Origin: an uncultured Oscillospiraceae bacterium
GTDB taxonomy: Bacteria > Bacillota > Clostridia > Oscillospirales > Oscillospiraceae
Assembly: GCA_934630985.1 (NCBI GenBank)
Contig: CAKTXO010000082.1
Location: forward strand, 1-6,868
Direction of reading: 5' to 3'
DNA: 6,868 nucleotides
Below the pieces are notes generated by a model. The model saw only the letters and a list, made by a program, of their open reading frames with translations. It was not told the origin of the DNA and did no database searches. Each line of letters begins with the position of its first letter. Position 1 is the stretch's first letter. Below, piece by piece: positions 1 through 5,847 of the stretch. The translations under genes were made by a program, and so were the position numbers.

Positions 1-270
1 AACTTTCAACTTGCATTTTTGATTCTTCAGTCTGTGAGCGTCGCGCTGTTTTCCGGTGTGGTGGCGACGCTGCTGTTTTTTGAGGCCACAAATCTGGTCA
101 AGGACAATCCGAAGCAGCTGGCGGTGGTGGAAGCGACCCAGGCAGGGGAGGTTCTGTTCACCCTGCTGGGCGGAATTCTGTTCCTCCGGGATGCTCTGCC
201 CGAGCCTGTGGGATTTCTGGGCGTCGGCATCGTGGTGCTGGGCATGATTTTGAACTGCCTGTCCGGCTGA
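1..270 (+). CDS. EmrE-like multidrug resistance efflux transporter, C-terminal part (5' end outside window)
   Basis: An open frame enters from the left edge and gives 89 residues before TGA. It is hydrophobic, with about three membrane segments (residues 4-27, 48-62 and 70-87). It carries the sequence KDNPKQLAVVEATQAGEVLF, typical of the EmrE-like (PF13536-type) branch of the drug/metabolite transporter superfamily, with charged residues E28, E44 and E50 in or beside the membrane. Family members are inner-membrane exporters of about 300 residues with two repeats, so this should be the end of the second repeat. The TTG at base 19 is internal and not a real start, because the frame stays open to the edge. 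The gene converges on ppdK. The substrate cannot be inferred; 'drug efflux' is only the family name. Confidence 0.8.
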   Translation, partial: NFQLAFLILQSVSVALFSGVVATLLFFEATNLVKDNPKQLAVVEATQAGEVLFTLLGGILFLRDALPEPVGFLGVGIVVLGMILNCLSG

Positions 271-277
271 GGGCAAA

Positions 278-342
278 GGCTCCCCTTGTTGATCAAGGGG
301 AGCTGTCATGGCCGTCTCCCGCAAGGCCATGACTGAGGGGAT
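278..342 (-). repeat. Double-hairpin intergenic repeat, copy 1 (minus orientation)
   Basis: Read on the minus strand this is ATCCCCTCA, then hairpin A (GTCATGGCC / GGCCATGAC, 9 bp, bases 325-333 with 305-313), then a short AGCT joint, then hairpin B (CAAGGGGAGC with GCTCCCCTTG, 10 bp, bases 279-288 and 294-303, 5-base loop). The same order of elements occurs in inverted orientation at 364-409. It starts 7 bases after the efflux gene's stop and may also act as that gene's terminator, although no T-run follows directly. I recall similar modules scattered between genes in gut Clostridia, but could not search for it. Confidence 0.7.
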
Positions 343-363
343 CAGAACTCTTTTATTTTGACA

Positions 364-409
364 ATCCCTCAGTCAGCTGCGCTGACAGCTCCCTTTACAC
401 AAGGGAGCC
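364..409 (+). repeat. Double-hairpin intergenic repeat, copy 2 (plus orientation)
   Basis: It reads ATCCCTCA, then hairpin A (GTCAGC 372-377 with GCTGAC 381-386, loop TGC), then hairpin B (GCTCCCTT 388-395 with AAGGGAGC 401-408, loop TACAC), then C. Order and flanking words match copy 1, but the stem arms differ with both sides changed together. The two copies face head-to-head: ACTGAGGG (332-339) of copy 1 can pair with CCCTCAGT (366-373) of copy 2 across a T-rich 26-base loop, so the pair could fold into one large structure. Confidence 0.7.
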
Positions 410-410
410 G

Positions 411-560
411 GGGGTGCTCCCGCACCAGTGCGTCTTTCGATAGCTCCCGGAATGTTTTGGGGATTGCCACACCAGCGTGCGCTACATTAAGGTATGACTG
501 CCACCGGCAGTCATTCAGATTTGGATTCGCTGCGCGGAGCACCACTGGTTCGCAATGACA
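411..560. repeat. Non-coding repeat-like segment rich in inverted pairs
   Basis: No credible gene lies here. The segment contains a small hairpin at 413-426 (GGTGC, TCCC, GCACC). A long-range inverted pair ATTGC (463-467) plus ACCAG (471-475) faces CTGGT (545-549) plus GCAAT (552-556), and a perfect 9-bp hairpin (494-514) sits between the arms. ATTGCCAC...GCAATGACA ends are a pattern I recall from short dispersed repeats of gut Clostridia. It may be a repeat interrupted by a second one. This was judged by eye only. Confidence 0.4.
494..514. repeat. Perfect 9-bp hairpin
   Basis: ATGACTGCC (494-502) and GGCAGTCAT (506-514) are exact inverted repeats around the 3-base loop ACC. It lies inside the repeat-like segment in the convergent intergenic region. 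No T-run follows on either strand, so it is more likely part of a dispersed repeat than a terminator. Confidence 0.55.
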
Positions 561-591
561 TGCGCAATACGATAACATTCGAAAGAATCAA

Positions 592-625
592 AAGAAAAAG
601 GCCCCGGTTTTTCAACCGGGGCCTT
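592..625 (-). terminator. Intrinsic terminator of ppdK
   Basis: On the minus strand AAGGCCCCGGTT and AACCGGGGCCTT form a perfect 12-bp stem (bases 614-625 and 598-609) closed by a GAAA tetraloop. The stem runs directly into TTTTTCTTTT. It lies 21 bases after the ppdK stop codon and has every feature of a strong rho-independent terminator. Confidence 0.95.
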
Positions 626-646
626 GAAAGATTAGAAATCCAGACT

Positions 647-3277
647 TTACTTCATGCCCTTAATGGCAGCCTGGGCGGCAGCCAGACGGGCAATGGGTAC
701 CCGGAAGGGGGAGCAGGAAACGTAGTCCAGACCGATCCGGTGGCAGAACTCCACGCTCACCGGGTCGCCGCCGTGCTCACCGCAGATGCCGCAGTGGAGG
801 CTGGGACGGGTGGCCTTGCCCTTGGTGACGGCCATTTCCATCAGCGCGCCCACGCCGGTCTGATCCAGCTTGGCGAAGGGGTCGTTCTCGAAGATCTTGT
901 GGGCATAGTAGGCATCCAGGAACTTGCCCGCGTCGTCACGGCTGAAGCCGTAGGTCATCTGGGTCAGGTCGTTGGTGCCGAAGCAGAAGAACTCCGCCTC
1001 CTTGGCCATTTCGTCGGCCACCAGGCAGGCTCTGGGAATCTCGATCATGGTGCCCACCTCGTACTTGAGATCCATACCGGCAGCGGCGATCTCGGCATCG
1101 GCGGCCTTGATGACCACGTCCTTGACGAACTTCAGCTCCTTGGCGTCGCCGGTCAGGGGGATCATGATCTCGGGAACCAGGTTCCAGTCGGGATGACGGC
1201 CCTTGACGGCCAGGGCGGCCTTGATGACAGCTCGGGTCTGCATGGCGGCGATCTCCGGATAGGTGACGGCCAGACGGCAGCCACGGTGACCCATCATGGG
1301 GTTGAACTCGTGCAGGGAAGCGATGATGTCCTTGATCTGCTGGACGGTCTTGCCCTGCGCCTTGGCCAGCGCAGCAATGTCCTCCTCGGTGGTAGGTACG
1401 AACTCATGGAGCGGAGGATCCAGGAACCGGATGGTAACAGGATAGGACTCCATAGCCTCATACAGAGCCTCGAAGTCGCTCTGCTGCATGGGCTCGATCT
1501 TCGCCAGAGCGGCCTCCCGCTCCTCCAGGGTGTCGGAGCAGATCATCTCCCGGAAGGGAGCGATTCGGCCTTCCTCGAAGAACATGTGCTCGGTACGGCA
1601 CAGGCCGATGCCTTCGGCGCCCAGGGAGCGGGCTTTGATGGCGTCTCTGGGGGTATCGGCATTGGTGCGCACCTTCAGGGTACGGTACTGGTCAGCCCAG
1701 GCCATGATCCGGCCGAACTCGCCGGCGATCTCCGCGTCCACGGTGGGAATCTGACCGTCGTAGATATTGCCGGTGGAGCCGTCCAGGCTCAGCCAGTCGC
1801 CTTCGCAGTAGGTCTTGCCCGCCAGAACGAAGCACTTGTTCTCCTCGTCCATCTTGATCTCGGTGCAGCCGGAGACACAGCAGCGACCCATGCCGCGAGC
1901 GACCACGGCGGCGTGGGAGGTCATGCCGCCTCGGACGGTCAGGATACCCTGGGCGCTCATCATGCCCTCGATATCCTCAGGAGAGGTTTCCAGACGAACC
2001 AGAACCACCTTCTCGCCCCGGTCAGCCCAGGTCTTGGCATCCTCGGCGGTGAAGACGATCTTGCCGCAGGCGGCTCCGGGAGAAGCGGCCAGTGCCCGAC
2101 CCACAGGCTGGGCGTTCTTCAGTGCCTTGGCGTCGAACTGGGGGTGCAGCAGGGTGTCCAGGGTACGGGGCTCGATCATAGCCACGGCCTGCTTCTCGTC
2201 GATCATGCCCTCGTCCACCAGGTCACAGGCGATCTTCAGAGCGGCGGGAGCGGTACGCTTGCCGTTGCGGGTCTGGAGCATGTAGAGCTTGCCGTTTTCC
2301 ACGGTGAACTCCATGTCCTGCATGTCGTGATAGTGATTTTCCAGAATCTGGCAGACCTTGGTAAACTGGGCGAAGGCCTCAGGGAACTTCTCGGCCATTT
2401 CGGAGATGGGCATGGGAGTCCGGACACCGGCCACCACGTCCTCGCCCTGGGCGTTGGTCAGGAACTCGCCGAAGAGCTTCTTCTCGCCGGTGGCAGGGTT
2501 CCGGGTAAAGGCAACGCCGGTGCCGCAGTCGTCGCCCATGTTGCCGAAGGCCATGGACTGGACGTTGACGGCAGTGCCCCAGGAATAGGGAATGTCGTTC
2601 TCCCGGCGGTAAACGTTGGCGCGGGGGTTGTCCCAGGAGCGGAACACGGCCTTGATGGCGCCCATCAGCTGCTCCTTGGGGTTGGTGGGGAAGTCCTCAC
2701 CCAGCTTGGACTTGTATTCCGCCTTGAACTGACCGGCCAGCTCCTTCAGGTCGTCGGCATCCAGCTCCACGTCCTGGGTGACGCCCTTCTTGGCCTTCAT
2801 CTGGTCGATGAGAGCCTCGAAGTACTTCTTGCCCACTTCCATGACCACGTCGGAGTACATCTGGATGAACCGGCGGTAGCAGTCCCAGGCCCACCGGGGA
2901 TTGCCGGACTTGGCTGCCATAACGGCAACCACGTCCTCGTTCAGACCCAGGTTCAGGATGGTGTCCATCATGCCGGGCATGGAGGCACGGGCGCCGGAGC
3001 GGACGGAAACCAGCAGCGGGTTCTCATGATCGCCGAACTTCTTGCCGGTGATCTCCTCCAGCTTGTCCACATAGCGCATGATCTCCGCCTGGATCTCCGG
3101 GTTGATGGTCTTGCCATCCTCATAGTACTTGGTGCAGGCTTCGGTAGAAATAGTAAAGCCCTGGGGGACAGGCAGACCGATGTTGGTCATTTCCGCCAGA
3201 TTGGCGCCCTTTCCGCCCAGAAGCTCCCGCATTTTGCCGTTGCCCTCGGTGAACAGATAAACATATTTGTGAGACAT
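647..3277 (-). CDS. ppdK: Pyruvate, phosphate dikinase
   Basis: Interconverts pyruvate, ATP and phosphate with PEP, AMP and pyrophosphate in the cytosol. In anaerobes it often serves glycolysis or PEP recycling. The 876 residues match the family length (about 875). The N-terminal ATP-grasp domain (about 1-340) begins with GGKGANLAEM (21-30). The swivelling phosphohistidine domain has GGMTSHAAVVARG (450-462), with catalytic H455 and the conserved T453 that is the regulatory phosphorylation site in plant enzymes. The C-terminal PEP/pyruvate barrel has FGTNDLTQMTYGFSRDD (766-782) and HCGICGEHGG (828-837), with catalytic Cys832. The first in-frame start is a TTG at 3283, but ATG at 3277 is chosen because an AAAGGGG Shine-Dalgarno lies 9 bases before it and the homologous N-terminus starts here. 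It is a single-gene unit with its own promoter and terminator. Choice of GCC, CTG and GAG codons suggests high expression. Confidence 0.97.
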   Translation of the reverse strand: MSHKYVYLFTEGNGKMRELLGGKGANLAEMTNIGLPVPQGFTISTEACTKYYEDGKTINPEIQAEIMRYVDKLEEITGKKFGDHENPLLVSVRSGARASMPGMMDTILNLGLNEDVVAVMAAKSGNPRWAWDCYRRFIQMYSDVVMEVGKKYFEALIDQMKAKKGVTQDVELDADDLKELAGQFKAEYKSKLGEDFPTNPKEQLMGAIKAVFRSWDNPRANVYRRENDIPYSWGTAVNVQSMAFGNMGDDCGTGVAFTRNPATGEKKLFGEFLTNAQGEDVVAGVRTPMPISEMAEKFPEAFAQFTKVCQILENHYHDMQDMEFTVENGKLYMLQTRNGKRTAPAALKIACDLVDEGMIDEKQAVAMIEPRTLDTLLHPQFDAKALKNAQPVGRALAASPGAACGKIVFTAEDAKTWADRGEKVVLVRLETSPEDIEGMMSAQGILTVRGGMTSHAAVVARGMGRCCVSGCTEIKMDEENKCFVLAGKTYCEGDWLSLDGSTGNIYDGQIPTVDAEIAGEFGRIMAWADQYRTLKVRTNADTPRDAIKARSLGAEGIGLCRTEHMFFEEGRIAPFREMICSDTLEEREAALAKIEPMQQSDFEALYEAMESYPVTIRFLDPPLHEFVPTTEEDIAALAKAQGKTVQQIKDIIASLHEFNPMMGHRGCRLAVTYPEIAAMQTRAVIKAALAVKGRHPDWNLVPEIMIPLTGDAKELKFVKDVVIKAADAEIAAAGMDLKYEVGTMIEIPRACLVADEMAKEAEFFCFGTNDLTQMTYGFSRDDAGKFLDAYYAHKIFENDPFAKLDQTGVGALMEMAVTKGKATRPSLHCGICGEHGGDPVSVEFCHRIGLDYVSCSPFRVPIARLAAAQAAIKGMK

Positions 3278-3286
3278 TCGCAATTA

Positions 3287-3293
3287 CCCCTTT
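3287..3293 (-). promoter_or_regulatory. Ribosome binding site of ppdK
   Basis: AAAGGGG on the minus strand, 9 bases before the ATG at 3277 and only 3 bases before the upstream TTG at 3283. The spacing decides in favour of the ATG. Confidence 0.8.
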
Positions 3294-3306
3294 CCATATC
3301 TATGGA
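3293..3306 (-). promoter_or_regulatory. Small palindrome in the ppdK leader
   Basis: TCCATA and TATGGA are separated by 2 bases and end exactly at the ppdK Shine-Dalgarno. It could be a small operator or a weak hairpin that affects ribosome access, or it could be chance. No regulator can be named from the sequence. Confidence 0.3.
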
Positions 3307-3362
3307 CGTACCAATTTCGCCCATGCGATTGCATAATTCAATTGTCCCTTTGTGACCGGGAC

Positions 3363-3391
3363 ATTATAACATATGCGTCAAAAAAATGCAA
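3363..3391 (-). promoter_or_regulatory. Promoter of ppdK (extended -10)
   Basis: On the minus strand there is a perfect TATAAT (3363-3368) preceded by TGT, making an extended -10. A 17-base spacer separates it from TTGCAT (3386-3391), which matches only the TTG of the -35 consensus. Transcription should start near 3356, giving a leader of about 78 bases. Behind the -35, A/T tracts (3392-3430) resemble an UP element. A nearer TTGACG is only 7 bases from the -10 and cannot serve. Confidence 0.75.
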
Positions 3392-3393
3392 AT

Positions 3394-3407
3394 ATTTTCT
3401 CGAAAAT
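3394..3407. promoter_or_regulatory. Candidate operator: 14-bp palindrome upstream of the ppdK -35
   Basis: ATTTTC and GAAAAT are exact inverted repeats separated by TC. They lie 2 bases upstream of the -35 box, about positions -38 to -51 from the predicted start, where activators commonly bind. It could equally be part of an A/T-rich UP-like region. The cognate regulator is unknown. Confidence 0.35.
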
Positions 3408-3623
3408 TTTTGCACTTTTTCCAAATATGTTGCTCCCGGAAGGGTTTTATCTGAACAGCAGCCAGGATTTGTATATGAAAAGCCCACAAATTTGCAGGAT
3501 TTCGGTCATTTTCGGGAAGAAATCCACCGGAATTTTCCCGGGCTCCCGCTGCCGGGGAGGCGGCAAAAGAGGAGCTGTCTCAAAATAGCAAAGTGCCCAA
3601 ATAGAACGATGTCACAACCCCCT
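3408..3623. other. Intergenic stretch without a gene between ppdK and the sirtuin gene
   Basis: The right part of the 346-base gap. Its left end is A/T-rich and belongs to the ppdK promoter region. Around 3541-3565 there is a GC-rich patch with overlapping short inverted pairs (for example CTCCC 3543-3547 with GGGAG 3555-3559) but no T-run that would make it a clear terminator for the sirtuin operon. At 3571-3590 the sequence GGAGCTGTCTCAAAATAGCA resembles the end of an insertion sequence, but no partner end or transposase is present. I see no credible gene and no obvious terminator here. Confidence 0.5.
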
Positions 3624-4508
3624 TTATTCCATTGCCCCATCGGACAGGTTTTGCAGAACCTGTCCGATATCCGCATCCATGCAGATGGACTGCGTTTCGA
3701 TCTCCCGCGGGCAAACCGCCTGTCCTCGATTGATACAGGCGTAGGTGGCGTTCGGGTTCTTCGCCGTCATCTGCCAGAAGGGGTATTTGATGATGACGGG
3801 GGTATTGTAGCCAACGCCCAATTCCAGAAAGAGAATTTTTTGCCCCGCGCGGGTTCGAAGAAAATTCTCATACCGCGCCGCTGCCGCGTGCCAGCCCTCG
3901 TCCTCTACGAAGGTATCATCGCAGCGGAGGTTCATGGTCAGAGGCTTGCCGCAGTGAGGGCAGGTCGGAAGAAGCTCGGTCGGGATTTTCATATTCTCCT
4001 GCCGCTTGACCATTTCACGGATTACGGCTTCGTTCTCGAAGGTCTCCTGACAGCAGGGCTCGCTGCACTGGAACAGACCGTAATCGCCCTGGGTGTAGAA
4101 CAGCCGCTTCTTGTCAAAGCCCGCCTTCTGGAAGCAGTGGTCAACGTTTGTGGTGATGACAAAGTAATCCTTGTCAGCCACCAGCTTCAAAAGGGCATCG
4201 TAGACCGGCTTGGGGGCATCCAGATAGCGGTTGATGTAAATATACCGGCTCCAATAGGCCCAATGCGCTTCCGGCGTAGCGTATGGGTAAAAGCCGCCGG
4301 AATACATATCGGAAAAGCCATATCTGGCATAGAAGTCTGAAAAATATTTCTCAAACCGTTCTCCATCGTAGGTGAAGCCTGCCGAAGTGGAAAGACCGGC
4401 TCCGGCACCGATCACCACAGCATCCGCCTCGCGGAGGGCTGCCTGTAAATTCTTAATTTGCGCCGAGTAATCGGGCGTAGATTTCTTTGTCCAAGTCTTT
4501 GAAAACAT
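3624..4508 (-). CDS. SirTM-like (class M) sirtuin, probable protein ADP-ribosyltransferase
   Basis: Sir2-fold, NAD-dependent enzyme of 294 residues. Visible motifs: GAGAGLSTSAG (34-44) in the NAD-binding Rossmann fold; TTNVDH (119-124) in place of TQNID; YTQGDYG (138-144), where deacylating sirtuins have a catalytic His followed by Gly and this protein has Q140-G141; a zinc-ribbon with C148/C152/C153 and CPHC (183-186); GVGYNTP (231-237). The macrodomain neighbour and the Gln replacement point to the SirTM class, which ADP-ribosylates a lipoyl-carrier protein in staphylococci and streptococci, rather than to a deacetylase. That is known for the family; the substrate here is unknown. The ATG overlaps the end of the macrodomain gene by 56 bases, with an AAGGTG ribosome site 7 bases before it. 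The next Met is residue 68, beyond the NAD motif, so the overlap is real. Last gene of the cluster. Confidence 0.88.
   Translation of the reverse strand: MFSKTWTKKSTPDYSAQIKNLQAALREADAVVIGAGAGLSTSAGFTYDGERFEKYFSDFYARYGFSDMYSGGFYPYATPEAHWAYWSRYIYINRYLDAPKPVYDALLKLVADKDYFVITTNVDHCFQKAGFDKKRLFYTQGDYGLFQCSEPCCQETFENEAVIREMVKRQENMKIPTELLPTCPHCGKPLTMNLRCDDTFVEDEGWHAAAARYENFLRTRAGQKILFLELGVGYNTPVIIKYPFWQMTAKNPNATYACINRGQAVCPREIETQSICMDADIGQVLQNLSDGAME
3639..3668 (-). other. Perfect 12-bp hairpin inside the 3' end of the sirtuin gene
   Basis: ATCGGACAGGTT (3639-3650) and AACCTGTCCGAT (3657-3668) are exact inverted repeats with a 6-base loop. They cover the codons of about residues 280-289, just before the stop. 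No T-run follows on the minus strand. It may stabilise the 3' end of the operon mRNA or act as a weak or factor-assisted terminator, since no other terminator is visible downstream. Confidence 0.6.
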
Positions 4509-5232
4509 TGAAGATCACCTTCTTGACACTGGTTTTTTGATTCATAAACCGGTTCACGGTTTCCACGGCGATTTGCGCCGCCAAGTCGTTGGGGAAATGA
4601 AATTCTCCCGTGGAAATGCAGCAGAACGCCACACTTTCCAGGCCGTTTTCCGCCGCCAGCTCCAAGCAGGAGCGGTAACAGGAAGCGAGAAGTTTCTCGT
4701 CCTCTTTGGTCACTCGACCGCCGATGATTGGCCCAACCGTATGCAGGACATATTTGCAGGGCAGATTGAACGCGGGCGTGATTTTCGCCTGTCCGGTGGG
4801 CTCCGGATAGCCCTGCTGCTCCATCAGCTTCGCACAGGCAAGGCGCAGCTCCACGCCCGCAAAGGTGTGAATGGCGTTGTCGATACAGCGGTGGTTGGGA
4901 ACATAGCAACCGGTCATGCCGGAGTTTGCCGCATTGACGATGGCGTCGCACTTGAGGGTGGTAATATCCCCCTGCCAGAGATACAGCCCCGGCTGGATGG
5001 GCGTCAGGTCGGCAACATCGGTGACGCCCTTTGCGGCGGTCTCCCCTTGCAGATATTCGTCCTGCACTTGCAGAAACTCCGTGCCGATACCCGCCGGTCT
5101 GCGGACATTCATCAGCCCCCGCAGTAAAATCTTCTGCCGTTCCGAGTCCGCCGGAATCATCTGCTTCTGGCAGGAGGGACGCTCGTTCAGCAAAGATTGT
5201 ATGAGAAATAGTCGTTTTTCACTCTGGTTCAT
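4453..5232 (-). CDS. Zinc-dependent macrodomain protein-ADP-ribose hydrolase
   Basis: Expected to remove ADP-ribose from modified proteins, reversing the adjacent sirtuin. The 259 residues comprise a mostly helical N-terminal extension (about 1-80), usual in SirTM-linked macrodomains, and a macrodomain (about 82-250). Macrodomain signatures are GDI (88-90), NAANSGMTG (100-108), GPIIGG (167-172) and ISTGEFHFP (206-214). The segment GCYVPNHRCIDNAIH (108-122) carries C109, H114 and C116, the Cys-His-Cys zinc site that defines the zinc-dependent macrodomains. An in-frame TTG at 5238 is rejected: the ATG at 5232 has AAAAGAGG 8 bases upstream. It begins 2 bases after the stop of the flavin/Fe-S gene and overlaps the sirtuin start by 56 bases, so translation is probably coupled on both sides. 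The function is firm by family; the in vivo substrate is not known. Confidence 0.92.
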   Translation of the reverse strand: MNQSEKRLFLIQSLLNERPSCQKQMIPADSERQKILLRGLMNVRRPAGIGTEFLQVQDEYLQGETAAKGVTDVADLTPIQPGLYLWQGDITTLKCDAIVNAANSGMTGCYVPNHRCIDNAIHTFAGVELRLACAKLMEQQGYPEPTGQAKITPAFNLPCKYVLHTVGPIIGGRVTKEDEKLLASCYRSCLELAAENGLESVAFCCISTGEFHFPNDLAAQIAVETVNRFMNQKTSVKKVIFNVFKDLDKEIYARLLGAN

Positions 5233-5234
5233 GG

Positions 5235-5843
5235 TCAAAACCTCTTTTCAATGACCTGTTTAGGACAGGTTTCCGCACAACGCCCGCAGTGAAGGCACCG
5301 GTGCTGGTCAATGACCACCGGCTTCTTGGTAATGTCGATGCACTTCTGCGGACAGACCGAATAGCACAGCTTGCAGCCGATGCAGCCTTCGCCTACATAG
5401 TAACCCGGTGCTTCCTGTGCCGCTTTGCCGATGGTGAAGCTGTCCCGGAGGATGTGCGCCGGGTCGCTGATGTCAAAATACTCGCCGTCCGCTTCATACA
5501 GGCAGAACACCTCTAACGCACCGCGGGTATCGCCGGGATAGATGGACTGCATATAGGTATTTTTCTCGAAAATTTCATCCAGCTTCTCGCTGCCGATGTT
5601 TTTGATTTTCCCCCGCAGGGAGATCGAGATTTTGTCCTTGGTGGCGGACAGAGCGACGTACCCCTGCTCCATGAGCTGGGCATAGAACGCCTTGCCCTTG
5701 GCGGTAAGGAAATACACACCCTGCTCGTCATAGAGCATCATGTCGATGACACGGGTCTGGGGATGCCCGTCTGCACCGATGGTGGCAACAGTGGTGGAGT
5801 GGATGTTTTCCACCAGTAATTCCAAATAATCTTGTTTCGTCAT
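5235..5843 (-). CDS. PNPOx-like flavin-binding protein fused to a 2[4Fe-4S] ferredoxin domain
   Basis: The 202 residues have two modules. Residues 1-about 140 form a pyridoxamine-5'-phosphate-oxidase-like split barrel (TTVATIGADGHPQTRVIDMM, 17-36; YFLTAKGKAFYAQL, 44-57), a fold that usually binds FMN or F420. Residues 150-196 form a bacterial-type ferredoxin with two CxxCxxCxxxCP motifs: C154, C157, C160, C164 and C183, C186, C189, C193, enough for two [4Fe-4S] clusters. The likely role is electron transfer between an iron-sulfur donor and a flavin-bound substrate in the cytosol; the substrate is unknown. Calling it a true pyridoxamine phosphate oxidase would be unsafe. ATG at 5843 has AAGGTG 8 bases upstream. 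The gene starts 4 bases after ribU and ends 2 bases before the macrodomain gene, inside an FMN-riboswitch operon, which supports FMN as cofactor. Confidence 0.9.
   Translation of the reverse strand: MTKQDYLELLVENIHSTTVATIGADGHPQTRVIDMMLYDEQGVYFLTAKGKAFYAQLMEQGYVALSATKDKISISLRGKIKNIGSEKLDEIFEKNTYMQSIYPGDTRGALEVFCLYEADGEYFDISDPAHILRDSFTIGKAAQEAPGYYVGEGCIGCKLCYSVCPQKCIDITKKPVVIDQHRCLHCGRCAETCPKQVIEKRF
5241..5248 (-). promoter_or_regulatory. Ribosome binding site of the macrodomain gene
   Basis: AAAAGAGG on the minus strand, inside the last codons of the flavin/Fe-S gene. It lies 8 bases before the ATG at 5232 and only 2 bases from the alternative TTG at 5238, so it selects the ATG. Confidence 0.75.
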
Positions 5844-5847
5844 AACA

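Noticed and set aside
358..578. Short frames of 66-69 residues on both strands in the convergent intergenic region
   Set aside because: They are translations of the palindromic repeats; such frames recur as spurious hypothetical proteins, and no ribosome site supports them.
3278..3283. TTG start for ppdK two codons upstream of the ATG
   Set aside because: It is only 3 bases from the Shine-Dalgarno, whereas the ATG is 9 bases away and fits the family N-terminus.
494..3355. 953-residue open frame on the plus strand opposite ppdK
   Set aside because: It is the mirror of a strongly codon-biased gene. It has low-complexity Gly/His/Leu-rich content and no recognisable domain, and runs across the ppdK terminator, leader and part of the promoter region. 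PPDK on the minus strand has all its catalytic motifs.
3376..3381. TTGACG as the ppdK -35 box
   Set aside because: It is only 7 bases from the TATAAT; TTGCAT at the correct 17-base spacing is the better, though weaker, choice.
3342..4340. 332-residue plus-strand frame over the ppdK promoter and the sirtuin gene
   Set aside because: It is opposite a gene with clear sirtuin motifs and shows no domain of its own.
4412..4951. 179-residue minus-strand frame overlapping the macrodomain and sirtuin genes
   Set aside because: It is an out-of-frame shadow rich in Arg and Cys with no motifs; the macrodomain frame explains the same bases.
5254..5270. Inverted repeat ACCTGT/ACAGGT at the end of the flavin/Fe-S gene
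   Set aside because: Only 6 bp, inside coding sequence and with no T-run; a terminator here would also cut the tightly packed operon.
5560..5574. 15-base identity TTTTCTCGAAAATTT shared with the ppdK promoter palindrome region at 3395-3409
   Set aside because: It falls in the coding sequence for E-I-F-E-K in the flavin/Fe-S gene and is A/T-rich and of low complexity; probably chance rather than a shared operator.
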